A stretch of 64,000 bases of DNA from Deltaproteobacteria bacterium (lineage in GTDB: Bacteria; Desulfobacterota; Desulfobacteria; Desulfobacterales; Desulfatibacillaceae). Position numbers and translations under genes: made by a program. The DNA is taken from the NCBI GenBank assembly GCA_016235345.1, contig JACRLG010000028.1, positions 126,001 to 190,000 of the forward strand. Direction: 5' to 3'. The stretch's first letter is position 1; each line of letters starts with the position of its first letter. Below, piece by piece: positions 43,540 through 52,301 of this stretch. The notes beneath the pieces were generated by a model. The model did not search any database and was not told the DNA's origin. It saw only the letters and a list, made by a program, of their open reading frames with translations.

Positions 43540-43965
43540 ATGCCCACCATGCCCCTGTATCGACGCCTGATTTCCAGCCGAAAGCGAGCCCCATCAGGGT
43601 TCACCCTCATGGAGGTCATGGTGGCCGTCACCATTCTGGCCATCGCCCTCTCCGCCGTTTTCAGGCTCCAGAGCCAGTCGGTGTTCATGGCCTCCAGGGT
43701 GCGCTTCGACACGGTGGCCCCGCTTCTGGCGCAGAAGGTGATGGCCCGCATCATGACGGCCAAGGCCGACCAGGTGGTTTCCGATTCCGGGGATTTCGGC
43801 GCGGATTATCCCGGTTACACCTTCAAAACCGAGGTCACCGAAACCAGCGCCCTGCTTCTGGGGGACACCTCGAAAAACCTGAAACGCCTCTCGGTGACGG
43901 TCATTTACGACAACGGTGTCTATCGCTACAAGGCGGAGGGCTTCCGGCTTGTATCCGCATCCTGA
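43540..43965 (+). CDS. gspI: Type II secretion minor pseudopilin GspI
   Basis: 141 residues. The prepilin peptidase site GFTLMEVMVAV (cleavage after Gly, Glu at +5) follows a basic leader; the hydrophobic helix continues to FRLQSQSVFMASRVR, and the rest fits the small GspI fold. It forms part of the pseudopilus tip in the inner membrane. First visible gene of the secretion cluster, overlapping gspJ. A start at 43549 is also possible. Confidence 0.85.
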   Translation: MPTMPLYRRLISSRKRAPSGFTLMEVMVAVTILAIALSAVFRLQSQSVFMASRVRFDTVAPLLAQKVMARIMTAKADQVVSDSGDFGADYPGYTFKTEVTETSALLLGDTSKNLKRLSVTVIYDNGVYRYKAEGFRLVSAS

Positions 43966-44695
43966 CCACCCCCGCCGCCCCTCGTTCCCAAGGCCGCCAA
44001 GCCCGGCTTCCGGCTTCACCCTTGTTGAAATCCTTCTGGCCATCACCGTGTTCGGCCTGGTTTCCGGCCTCATTTTCGGCTCCTACTCCAAGACCCTGGA
44101 CAACATCGAGCACACCGACCGCTCCATTCACGGCTACTCCCAGGCCAAGACCTGCCTGGAGCGCATGACCGCAGACCTTGAGGCCATACGGGTCAAGAGC
44201 CTCGCCGATTACAAGCCGCCCGAAACGAGCTTTTCCGACAACGACCCCTGGCGGGTGGAAGGCACGGAGCGGGAGGGCGGCGGGGATTTCCCAAGGCTTT
44301 CCTTCGCGTCCCTGGCCCACGTGGACTTGGGCGGAGACGGCAGGGAGGGGACGGCCTCCATCACCTATTACGTCACCAAGGAGGCGGAGGGCCGCACGGG
44401 CTGGGTGTTGCGCCGCAAGGACGCATTCATGGCCGAGCTTTTCGGGGAAGGGCCAGGGTCCGCCCCCATCCTTTGCGACAACGTGAAGGCCCTGAAATTC
44501 ATCTATTACAGCGCGGAAGGCGACGAGAGCACTTCCTGGGACTCCGACTCCGACACATCCTCCTTCACCACCCCAAGGTCCGTGGGGGTGATTCTGGACA
44601 TCGTGGGGCCGAACGGCGCGGACGGCGCTCCGGTGCGTTTCACCACCACCATCAACCTGCCCTCGTGGCGGGACAAGCCCCCGGAGGCATCATGA
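43949..44695 (+). CDS. gspJ: Type II secretion minor pseudopilin GspJ
   Basis: About 248 residues. A leader rich in Arg and Pro leads to the cleavage site GFTLVEILLAITVFGLVSG (Glu at +5), then a soluble domain with VWDSDSDTSS-like acidic loops (actual segment TSWDSDSDTSSF) near the C-terminus that may bind calcium, as in GspJ/GspK tips. I prefer the TTG at 43949, preceded by GGAGGG, over a GTG at 43916. Either start lies inside gspI. The stop overlaps gspK. Confidence 0.85.
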   Translation: MYPHPDHPRRPSFPRPPSPASGFTLVEILLAITVFGLVSGLIFGSYSKTLDNIEHTDRSIHGYSQAKTCLERMTADLEAIRVKSLADYKPPETSFSDNDPWRVEGTEREGGGDFPRLSFASLAHVDLGGDGREGTASITYYVTKEAEGRTGWVLRRKDAFMAELFGEGPGSAPILCDNVKALKFIYYSAEGDESTSWDSDSDTSSFTTPRSVGVILDIVGPNGADGAPVRFTTTINLPSWRDKPPEAS

Positions 44696-45780
44696 AGGCC
44701 GCCGCCCTGCGCGGGCTTATTCGCAAAAGCCAGCACGGCATGGCCCTTTTGCTGGCCCTCACGGTCATCACCATACTGATAGGGGTGACGGTGGAGGCCC
44801 ACCGCAGGGTGCGCAACGTGATGACCAAAACCGCCGCGTCGGGCGAGCGCCAGCGCCTGAACTTTCTGGCAAGCTCCGGCATCCAGGTCGGAATGGCCAT
44901 GCTTTTAAAGGACAAGGCCGCAGGCGAGACAGACTCGATTCAGGAAGACTGGGCAAGGCCCGAAAAACGGGACGAGCTTCTGGCCCAGCTTGGGGTGACG
45001 CCCGGAAGCCTTACGCTTGAGATCACAGATCTTTCGGGCCTCATCCAGGTCAACGCCCTGGTGGTGCAGCCGGACGGCAAGGACTTCGTGAAGGCCCAGG
45101 CCGAGCTTTGGGACCGGTTTTTAAGGCCCGTCGTCTCCCTCCAGGAAACCGCCGATCTGAACCTCACCACAGACATCATAAACTGCCTGAAAGACTGGCT
45201 GGACAAAAACGACGACGACGCCCTGACAGGCCTGAACGGGGCCGAATCGGACCACTACGAGGGCCTCGATCCCTCCTACAAGGCCCGGAACGGCCCCATG
45301 CGCGACGTTTACGAGCTACTCATGGTAAAGGGCATGACGCCGGAAATCTTTTACGGCACGGAGAAACTTCCGGGCATAGCACCCTACCTAACGGCCTTCG
45401 GCGCCCTCACCACGGGAACCGGGGACAGCAAGACCCTGGAATATCCGGGCCACATCAACATCTCCACCGCCCCCCTGCCGGTCTTAAAGGCCCTTCTGCC
45501 GGTGGAGAACGCCGATCTGGCCGAGTCCCTGATCGCCTACCGGGAAATGAAGGAGAGCGAGACCTACGTCAACGACGTGACCCAGCTCACCTGGTACAAA
45601 AACGCGCCCGGATGCGCGGACTTGGCCATCGACCAGAGCCTGGTTTCGGTGTCCTCGGACCTTTTCGAAATCACGGCCACGGGGCGCAGCGAGGCCATGA
45701 TCACCAGAGTCAGCGCGGTGGTGTCCAGGGAAAAGGACGCCGAGGGCAACTATTCCTGCCGGGTCCTGGCCTGGAAGTGA
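44692..45780 (+). CDS. gspK: Type II secretion minor pseudopilin GspK
   Basis: 362 residues. The leader ends SQHG, followed by MALLLALTVITILIG: no Glu at +5, which is normal for GspK. The large periplasmic domain has DLSGLIQVNAL, DWLDKNDDD, INISTAPLPVLKALLP and FEITATGRSE, all typical. It caps the pseudopilus with I and J. The ATGA overlap with gspJ shows coupling. After it comes a repeat-bearing gap of 400 bp. Confidence 0.9.
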   Translation: MKAAALRGLIRKSQHGMALLLALTVITILIGVTVEAHRRVRNVMTKTAASGERQRLNFLASSGIQVGMAMLLKDKAAGETDSIQEDWARPEKRDELLAQLGVTPGSLTLEITDLSGLIQVNALVVQPDGKDFVKAQAELWDRFLRPVVSLQETADLNLTTDIINCLKDWLDKNDDDALTGLNGAESDHYEGLDPSYKARNGPMRDVYELLMVKGMTPEIFYGTEKLPGIAPYLTAFGALTTGTGDSKTLEYPGHINISTAPLPVLKALLPVENADLAESLIAYREMKESETYVNDVTQLTWYKNAPGCADLAIDQSLVSVSSDLFEITATGRSEAMITRVSAVVSREKDAEGNYSCRVLAWK

Positions 45781-45800
45781 GGGTCGCGGCGGGCGGCTTT

Positions 45801-46043
45801 CCTGTTTATCTAAGCAGGGCCACCGCATATGGAAATTTTTCGTGAAGGACTTGGAAACGCGGGTGGCGCAGGCTTTCTCGTTGCCAGGGGCCGAAGGCCA
45901 AGAGGGCTTTTTCTGGGCGCTTTGACTATTTTTTGAGCGCTGTTCTTCTTGTGCTGCGCACCCAGGCAACGAGAAAGCCTGCGCCACCCCTGTCCGAGTC
46001 TCCCCTGCATCTTTCCAAATGCGGTCGCCCTGTTTATCTAAGC
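45801..46043. repeat. Insertion-like segment flanked by 15-bp direct repeats
   Basis: CCTGTTTATCTAAGC occurs at 45801-45815 and again at 46029-46043. Between them, 213 bp hold two perfect 25-bp inverted arms (45861-45885 and 45965-45989, core GGCGCAGGCTTTCTCGTTGC). It separates gspK from gspL; no gene is visible in 45781-46180. Confidence 0.75.
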
Positions 46044-46050
46044 GAATTGG

Positions 46051-46079
46051 TTGATTAAAAAAAATCAGTCTGTTATAAA
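46051..46079 (+). promoter_or_regulatory. Probable sigma-70 promoter of gspL
   Basis: TTGATT at 46051-46056, 17 bp spacer, TATAAA at 46074-46079, about 100 bp before gspL and just beyond the inserted element. Confidence 0.6.
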
Positions 46080-46180
46080 GACGAGACCGCCCTTAAAAAG
46101 ACCGGCCTTCAGGCAGGGCGGCTGACGGATGGCGGGAACGCTTCTATAAATCCTTCTAATATTCATCCCAAGGCTTGACG

Positions 46181-47671
46181 ATGCCCGAAAAGCGGCTTGG
46201 TCTTGAAATCCGGAAAGACGGCGTAAGCGCCGTGGCGGTGAAGCGCGGGCTGTCGGCAAGCCACGTGGCCGCATGTGTCAACGTGGCCACCGGAAAGGAT
46301 ATGGGGATTTCGGACGCCCTCGCCGAAGCCCTCACCCTGGTGGCGGCGCGCACCGATCTGAACGGCGCGAGCGTAAGCGCTGGGTTTTCAGACAGCCCGG
46401 TCAATTTCAGAAACCTCGCCCTTCCCTTTTCGGAAATAAAGAAGGTCCGGCAGATTCTTGGGGTGGAGCTGGAAACCCAGGTTCCGCTCCGGGCCGAAGA
46501 CATGGTGGCCGACCTTCACGTGCTGGAAAGGGACGAAGGCGTAAGGGGCATAGCCGCCTACCTCGCCTGCGAGTCGGTGGCGGAGGAGTTGAACATCCTC
46601 GAAGCCCAGGAACTGGCCGTGGATCACCTAAGCTCGGCCCCCTTTGCCGCAGCCTTGGGCCTTTTGGCCAGCGCGGACAACCTGCCGGAACAGGGAATCT
46701 TTCTCTGGGCCTCTTCGCACAGCGCGGTGATGGTGTGTTTCGCGGGCGAGCGCCCCATTTACGCAAGGCGGGTGGAGGGCCCCTTCGGCCAGGGCCTTGT
46801 AAGGCTTTCGGCCCAGGTGGAAATGACCATAAGGGCCGTGGCCGAAACCGTGGAGCAAAATTTTTCGCCGGGCCAGATATACGTCACCGGAAGCGCCCTT
46901 TCCCGCCCGGATTTTGCCCGGACCCTGGCCGACCGCACCGGGCTCACGGTCACGGCGACGGACCTTCTGGCCGAAACCGGCATAGCGGTTTCAAGCGACG
47001 AGGCTGAGGACTACGACCCCCTGGTCATGGATCCGGCCCTTGCCCTGGCCCTTTTCCCCCCCACCGACACCACGGGCTTCAACTTAAGGCAGGGGCCCTT
47101 CGCCGTCACCCACCAGTGGGAGCGCTACCGGGGGGAGCTGTCCCACGTGGGCGTCCTTGTCCTGTGCCTCTTTCTCGTAATCAGTTTCAATTTCCTGGCC
47201 CAGACAAGGCTATTGGCCATGGACGCCCGGAGGATAGCCTACGGCAACGCCGCCCTGGCGGCCTCGGTGTTGGAAGGTGAGCCGCCTGGGGAGAACCCGG
47301 TAAAGACCCTTGAAGACAAGGTGGCGGCCCTTGGAAAGAGCCTGGACCTTCCCGCAGAGGAAGGGCAGGCGGTGAGGGTAATGGACATTTTGAAGGCAGC
47401 CAGCGAGAGAATAGCCTCTGACACCGACTTCCGCCTTTCCCAGCTCACCATAAGCGGCGAGGGGGTGCAGATGTCCGGGGAGGCTGATTCCATAACATCC
47501 GTGGACACTGTCCAGTCGAGGCTGGAAAAAACGCCGCCCTTCGACAAGGTGACCATCGTGTCCACCGACATAGACAAGCGCACCGGAAGGGTGAACTTCC
47601 GCCTTCGCTGCCAGTTTCCCTCCCAGGAAACCGGGCGCAAGGAAGGCGCGACGGAGGGTGAAGCCCCATGA
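46181..47671 (+). CDS. gspL: Type II secretion inner membrane protein GspL
   Basis: 496 residues. The N-terminal cytoplasmic actin-like fold (RLGLEIRKDGVSAVAVKRG; VLGLL-type segments) docks the ATPase GspE. One membrane helix, VGVLVLCLFLVISFNFLA near residue 330, is followed by a periplasmic ferredoxin-like domain (DFRLSQLTISGEGVQMSG). It fits the GspL/PilM-PilN arrangement. I chose the ATG at 46181 over the TTG at 46175. It overlaps gspM by 4 nt. Confidence 0.85.
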   Translation: MPEKRLGLEIRKDGVSAVAVKRGLSASHVAACVNVATGKDMGISDALAEALTLVAARTDLNGASVSAGFSDSPVNFRNLALPFSEIKKVRQILGVELETQVPLRAEDMVADLHVLERDEGVRGIAAYLACESVAEELNILEAQELAVDHLSSAPFAAALGLLASADNLPEQGIFLWASSHSAVMVCFAGERPIYARRVEGPFGQGLVRLSAQVEMTIRAVAETVEQNFSPGQIYVTGSALSRPDFARTLADRTGLTVTATDLLAETGIAVSSDEAEDYDPLVMDPALALALFPPTDTTGFNLRQGPFAVTHQWERYRGELSHVGVLVLCLFLVISFNFLAQTRLLAMDARRIAYGNAALAASVLEGEPPGENPVKTLEDKVAALGKSLDLPAEEGQAVRVMDILKAASERIASDTDFRLSQLTISGEGVQMSGEADSITSVDTVQSRLEKTPPFDKVTIVSTDIDKRTGRVNFRLRCQFPSQETGRKEGATEGEAP

Positions 47672-48195
47672 CCCTAGCTCTGGCCAAGAGGGAAAAATAC
47701 GTGCTGGCCTTCGGGGCGGCCTTCGTGTTCCTCTTCCTGTTCAACGAGGTGGGGGTGAGCCGGGCCGTCGCCTACCGGGAAAAGCTGGAGAGGCAGGTGG
47801 TTAAGGAAAGGGCGGCCAGGGAAAAGGTGGCGGAACTCGCCGCCGACTATCGAAGGCTCTCCGACAGGCAGAAGGGGGCTGCGGCCCGTCTGGCCGGGCG
47901 TCAGGCCGATTTCAGGCTCTTCGCCTTTCTGGACCTTCTGGCCGGGCAGGCCGGCTTAAAGAGCGCGGTCCAGTACATGAAGCCCGCAGTCTCGCCCATA
48001 GAGGGCAGCCCCTACAAGTCGTCCACGGTGGAGATGAAACTTTCGGGAATCTCCATGGAGCAGCTCGCCGGTTTCATCCACATGATAGAAAGCTCGCCCA
48101 ACGGGGTGAGCATAAGGCGAATGTCCGTCACCGCCACCGGAAAGGAAGAACGCTTCCTGGACGCGGTGTTTCTGGCCTCAACGCTCGAAAAATAA
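47668..48195 (+). CDS. gspM: Type II secretion protein GspM
   Basis: 175 residues. A short cytoplasmic start, one membrane helix (VLAFGAAFVFLFLFNEV), a coiled-coil segment (EKLERQVVKERAAREKVAEL) and a PilO-like periplasmic domain (VEMKLSGISMEQLAGFIHMI). It stabilises GspL in the inner-membrane platform. Assigned from topology and its place between gspL and gspN. Confidence 0.82.
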   Translation: MTLALAKREKYVLAFGAAFVFLFLFNEVGVSRAVAYREKLERQVVKERAAREKVAELAADYRRLSDRQKGAAARLAGRQADFRLFAFLDLLAGQAGLKSAVQYMKPAVSPIEGSPYKSSTVEMKLSGISMEQLAGFIHMIESSPNGVSIRRMSVTATGKEERFLDAVFLASTLEK

Positions 48196-48211
48196 AGGGT
48201 CAACGGGGTCA

Positions 48212-49078
48212 ATGAAAAAAGCGGTGCTCTACAGCCTGTTCTTCCTCCTGGCCTGCGGGGTCTTCCTGTACGCCCTTTTTCCCGGAAAGGCGGTCAAGGA
48301 CCTCCTGGAATCCGCCGTGGCCCGCAAGGCCCCCGGAGTTGAATTCATGGTGGAAAAGGTGAAGCCCTCCCTGCCCTTCGGCCTTCGCCTCACGGGCGTT
48401 CGGGCGGCCCGCCGGGGCGAGAAGCTGTTCGAGGCGGAAAGCGTAAGGGTGGCCCCGGCCATTTTCCGGTTCATTACCGGCGGCTGGGGTTTCACGGCGA
48501 AGTTTCCGTCCCACGGGGGAAAGATAACCCTCAAGGCCTCCGGAAAAAAGAGGCTCGCCACGGAGCCTTTTTCCGCAAAAATCCGGCTTGATGACGTGGA
48601 AGCCAAGGACATGGGGGTGCTGGAGCACATTTTCGGCTTTCCGTTTTCCGGCTCGCTTTCGGCGGATGTCTCCTTTTTCGGCCCCGCCGCCGACTGGACC
48701 AGGGGCGAGGGGGAGGCGAAACTGACCCTTTCCGCAGGAAAGCTCTTTTTCATGCCCGAAATGGTGGGTACGGGCGGTCTTGGCGTATCGGCCCTCACCG
48801 CCGAGTTTTTGATGCAGAAGGGCGAAATCGCATTCAAGCGCTTCGAGCTTTCCGGCCCGGAGGCGGGGGCCACCCTCAGCGGCAGCATCGCCATAAGAAG
48901 GCCGTTCAACGAAAGCCGCCTCAACCTGGAAGGCCGCCTCACTCCCACCCCGGCCTTTTTCCGCAGGCTGGGGAGCCGCTCGGCAGCGGCTCAGTTCCTT
49001 CGCACCAAGGAAGGCGCGGGCGGGCTTGGCTTCACCCTTTCCGGCACTGCGGCTGACAGCCAGATCGGTTTCAAGTAG
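48212..49078 (+). CDS. gspN: Type II secretion protein GspN
   Basis: 288 residues. An N-terminal membrane anchor (VLYSLFFLLACGVFLYALF) and a beta-rich periplasmic domain of the GspN/AsmA-like type (FMVEKVKPSLPFGLRLTGVR, LEGRLTPTPAFFRRLG). The role of GspN is poorly defined; it occurs in a subset of systems including those of Desulfobacterota. 16 bp after gspM, 18 bp before gspC. Confidence 0.8.
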   Translation: MKKAVLYSLFFLLACGVFLYALFPGKAVKDLLESAVARKAPGVEFMVEKVKPSLPFGLRLTGVRAARRGEKLFEAESVRVAPAIFRFITGGWGFTAKFPSHGGKITLKASGKKRLATEPFSAKIRLDDVEAKDMGVLEHIFGFPFSGSLSADVSFFGPAADWTRGEGEAKLTLSAGKLFFMPEMVGTGGLGVSALTAEFLMQKGEIAFKRFELSGPEAGATLSGSIAIRRPFNESRLNLEGRLTPTPAFFRRLGSRSAAAQFLRTKEGAGGLGFTLSGTAADSQIGFK

Positions 49079-49096
49079 TCTTCGGGGGAGAGCCTC

Positions 49097-49948
49097 GTGG
49101 TAAAAAGAATCCTCGTATTGCTCGACATTCTTGTGCTCACCGTAACGGCCTACACCGTGGTGAACACCTTTTACGGGTACGTGCATTCCGCAGTGCCCGA
49201 CGCCCCGCCCCCAAGGGTCGCCGGAACGCCCGGAGGCGGCCCGGAGCGCGCCCTGGCAATGGGCCCCTACGACGCTTACAGCATTATCGGCATCCGCGAC
49301 CTTTTCCAGACGGCCAAGCCCAAGGTCATGGCCTCGTCTTCCACTGTTGCGGCCAACCCGGACGAGCTTCCGGCTACGGCCATGAACCTGAAACTCCTGG
49401 GAACCCTCACCGCACCCAGGGGCAACAGCAGGGCCATCATCGAAGACGCCCAGGCCCAGAAGCAGGGCCTATACAAAACAGGCGACACGGTCCAGAACGC
49501 GGTCATCAAGTCCATCGAACGCAACCAGGTGGTGGTTACAATCGAGGGAAGGGATGAAATCCTTCTGCCGGAGGAAGAGCAGAAAAAGCGCATGGCCGCC
49601 AAAAAGCCCGCCGGGCCAACGGGTGCGCCCGGAATAAAGCTCTCCAGGGCCGAGGTGGAGCAGTCCATGCGCAACATCGGCCTTCTCATGACCCAGGCCC
49701 GCTGGCAGCCGTCCTTCGACGCTTCTGGAAACCCGGAGGGGATCGCCGTGAACCGCATCCGGCCCGGCTCCCTTCTTTCCAAGATGGGCATAGCCAACGG
49801 CGATGTTCTCCAGTCGGTCAACGGCAGGGACATCCGCAGCATGGATGACATCATGACGGCCTACACCCAGTTCAGGTCAGCGGAAAACGTGCAGTTCGAT
49901 GTGAAGCGCGGCGACAACCGCGAAACGCTTGCTTACTCCTTCGAGTGA
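49097..49948 (+). CDS. gspC: Type II secretion protein GspC with PDZ domain
   Basis: 283 residues from a GTG. One N-terminal membrane helix, the homology region (YSIIGIRDLFQT, MNLKLLGTLTAPRGNSRAII) that contacts the secretin N0 domain, and a C-terminal PDZ domain (GIAVNRIRPGSLLSKMGIAN, GDVLQSVNGRDI). It links the inner-membrane platform to GspD. Next gene starts 6 bp downstream. Confidence 0.9.
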   Translation: MVKRILVLLDILVLTVTAYTVVNTFYGYVHSAVPDAPPPRVAGTPGGGPERALAMGPYDAYSIIGIRDLFQTAKPKVMASSSTVAANPDELPATAMNLKLLGTLTAPRGNSRAIIEDAQAQKQGLYKTGDTVQNAVIKSIERNQVVVTIEGRDEILLPEEEQKKRMAAKKPAGPTGAPGIKLSRAEVEQSMRNIGLLMTQARWQPSFDASGNPEGIAVNRIRPGSLLSKMGIANGDVLQSVNGRDIRSMDDIMTAYTQFRSAENVQFDVKRGDNRETLAYSFE

Positions 49949-49954
49949 CGAAAA

Positions 49955-51574
49955 GTGTATTATTCCCGTTTCGGATTGAGCGAGAACCCCTTCGGCGCAA
50001 CGCCCAACCCCCGCTATCTCTACTTCAGCAGGGGCCACAGGGAGGCCATGGATCACCTGATCTACGGCATAAGGGAGCGCAAGGGATTCATCATGATCAC
50101 CGGCGGCGTTGGAACCGGCAAGACCACCCTTCTGCGTTCGCTTTTAAGCGACGCGGACGACACCATGAAAACCGCCCTCATTCTGAACCCCTTCCTGGCC
50201 GAGGACGACCTTCTGCCTGCGGTGTGCGCGGAGTTCGGGATTCCCGCGCCGGAAGACGGATCAAGGCGAGCGTGGCTTTCGGCCCTGAACGATTTTCTGA
50301 TCACGACCCACGCCGGGGGCCGCACTGCGGTCCTTTTGCTGGACGAGGCCCAGAACCTTTCGAGGGAGGTGCTGGAGGAGGCCCGGATACTCTCCAACCT
50401 GGAAACGGACCGGGAGAAGCTGCTCCAGATAGTGCTCACGGGCCAGGAGGAGCTGGTTCACCTTCTTGCCCGCCCCGAACTTCGGCAGTTGAACGAGCGG
50501 GTGGTGGTGCGCTACCACTTGGGCCCCCTGGACAGCGAGGACCTAAGGGCCTATGTGCAACACCGCATGGCGGTGGCCGGAAACCGGGGGGGCGTGCCCT
50601 TTTCCCGCGATGCCTGGAAGGCCCTGCACTCCGTTTCGGCGGGGATTCCCAGGCGCATAAACGCGGTGTGCGACCGGGCCTTTCTGGCCGCCTATTCCAG
50701 GAACCGCGACAAGGTGAACGGGGGCCTCATAAGGGAGGCCGCCCGCGAGGTTGGGGCGACCGGAGTTTCATCCGCCCCTGCAGCGGGCTGGCGTTTTTCA
50801 TTCACCCTGGCGGCGGCCCTGGTTCTGGCCCTGGCCCTGAGCTTCGGCCTGGGCATCTGGGCCAGGGGGCGGACTGACGGGCAGGCGATTCCGGCCCCTT
50901 CCGCAAGGGCTGCGGCTCCCGCCCTGCAAGCTCCGTCACCTTCGGCAGGGGCGCTTCCCGCGAGCCCTCAAGCAGCGAGTACGGCGAACGAAAGCGCAAC
51001 CGGGGCGGAAAAGCCAGCCAGCGCCCCTGCGCAGAAGGCTTCTGCCTCCTGGCTTTTGAACAACGCCCAAAGTCTGGACCTTCTCTACAAGGCGGATAGC
51101 GGCCCCCAGGCTGCATCAAAGGCCGGGCTTTTCTCATTCAACCTGGACATCTCCCGCGCCCGGAGGCTTAAAAGGCCCTTCCGGGCCGCCCTTTCTGGCA
51201 TGGAAGGGACTGGTGAGGGATTCGCCGTCGTAACCGGGGCCACGCCCACCGGCTTTTCGGTCCTTTCCGCCGACGGCAGCCCGACAGCGGCGGAAACCGC
51301 CGACCTTGCCCGGTACTGGACCGGGGCCCTGGTCTGGTTGGTTCCCGAAGGCCTGCCGGGCGCGCCTGTCCAGGCCGGAAGCAGGGGGCCGGAAGTCACG
51401 CGGCTGCAGCAATCCCTGGCCCTGGCCGGTTACGAGGTGGCTGCCGACGGCCTTTACGGAAGGCGCACCGGCGAGGCCGTCAGGCGTTTCCAGGCGGATT
51501 TCGGCATAAGCCCCGACGGAACCGCCGGTTACGACACCCTAAGGGTCCTTAGCAAGGTTTCGGGCGCGGAATAA
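49955..51574 (+). CDS. ExeA/GspA-type AAA ATPase with peptidoglycan-binding domain
   Basis: 539 residues from a GTG. The N-terminal AAA domain has Walker A TGGVGTGKTTLLRSL near 49, Walker B TAVLLLDEAQNLS near 124, and the start FGLSENPFGATPNPRYLY typical of ExeA. A membrane helix (FSFTLAAALVLALALSFGLG near 290), an Ala/Pro/Ser-rich linker, a small domain (SWLLNNAQSLDLLYKADSG), and a C-terminal PG_binding_1 domain (GSRGPEVTRLQQSLALAGYE) follow. ExeA helps insert the secretin through the cell wall. Position between gspC and the GspB-like gene supports this. Confidence 0.9.
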   Translation: MYYSRFGLSENPFGATPNPRYLYFSRGHREAMDHLIYGIRERKGFIMITGGVGTGKTTLLRSLLSDADDTMKTALILNPFLAEDDLLPAVCAEFGIPAPEDGSRRAWLSALNDFLITTHAGGRTAVLLLDEAQNLSREVLEEARILSNLETDREKLLQIVLTGQEELVHLLARPELRQLNERVVVRYHLGPLDSEDLRAYVQHRMAVAGNRGGVPFSRDAWKALHSVSAGIPRRINAVCDRAFLAAYSRNRDKVNGGLIREAAREVGATGVSSAPAAGWRFSFTLAAALVLALALSFGLGIWARGRTDGQAIPAPSARAAAPALQAPSPSAGALPASPQAASTANESATGAEKPASAPAQKASASWLLNNAQSLDLLYKADSGPQAASKAGLFSFNLDISRARRLKRPFRAALSGMEGTGEGFAVVTGATPTGFSVLSADGSPTAAETADLARYWTGALVWLVPEGLPGAPVQAGSRGPEVTRLQQSLALAGYEVAADGLYGRRTGEAVRRFQADFGISPDGTAGYDTLRVLSKVSGAE

Positions 51575-51599
51575 AAACGGGCATGGGAGTAGCGCACCA

Positions 51600-51887
51600 A
51601 TGAAAACGATAACAGTCTCAAGCCTCAGAAAAGACCCGGCTGGCCAACTTGCCCAGGTAGGCATAGGTGAGGAGGTGCTGTTGACCTTAAAAGGCAAAAT
51701 CATTGCCAAGCTCATCCCGTTATCGGAGAACAGACAGCCCGTGAAACCGTTGGCCGATGCAGGCCCTATGCCGGAAAACGCTGCTGACGCATGGCGTTTT
51801 CTCGGTGACCTGAGAAAAAAATGCGCCATCGGTGATGTCGTTTCGCCTCTTGATGAAATATGGGAGGCCAATGATGGTCATTCTTGA
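51600..51887 (+). CDS. Antitoxin, Phd/YefM-like (partner of PIN toxin)
   Basis: 95 residues. Starts MKTITVSSLRKDPAGQLAQV, the Phd-type DNA-binding N-terminus, followed by VLLTLKGKIIAKLIPLSEN, and a C-terminal region with DAWRFLGDLRKKCAIGDVVS likely to wrap the toxin. It overlaps the toxin gene by 14 nt. Base composition is more AT-rich than the secretion genes on either side, suggesting acquisition. Confidence 0.8.
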   Translation: MKTITVSSLRKDPAGQLAQVGIGEEVLLTLKGKIIAKLIPLSENRQPVKPLADAGPMPENAADAWRFLGDLRKKCAIGDVVSPLDEIWEANDGHS

Positions 51888-52269
51888 TACCTGTGCAATT
51901 ATTTTCATGGCTCTAGCGCCGGAACGCCTTGGCAAGAACGCTGAAAAAATAATCCATGAAAGTATCTTAGCGAATGGTATCAACTGCAGCGATATTTCGT
52001 TGTGGGAAATCGCAATGCTGATTGAAAAAAAGCGCCTTGATCCCGGATCGGACTACATGAGCTTCATCAACAATTTCATACTTGCAACCGACATGACAAT
52101 AATGCCGATAACGCCGGAAATCGCCTCTTTTGCGGCTTCAGCCGCCGTTTTTGAGCATGGAGACCCAGCTGACAGGATAATTGCATCAACGGCCATCTGT
52201 CATAACATGCCACTCATTACATGTGATGAAAAGTTGATGAGAACCGAGATGCTTCATACCATATGGTAG
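51874..52269 (+). CDS. PIN-domain toxin, VapC family
   Basis: 131 residues. PIN nuclease residues are visible: Asp in VILDTCAIIF (residue 5), Glu in SDISLWEIAML, and the Asp pair in GDPADRIIASTA. Members cut RNA, often tRNA or rRNA. The ATG at 51874 has GGAGG 6 nt upstream; an ATG at 51871 is too close. Paired with the antitoxin gene and inserted in the secretion cluster between exeA-like and gspB-like genes, same strand. Confidence 0.85.
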   Translation: MVILDTCAIIFMALAPERLGKNAEKIIHESILANGINCSDISLWEIAMLIEKKRLDPGSDYMSFINNFILATDMTIMPITPEIASFAASAAVFEHGDPADRIIASTAICHNMPLITCDEKLMRTEMLHTIW

Positions 52270-52301
52270 CCAAGCAGCAACGAGATTGAAAAGGTTGGAT
52301 A

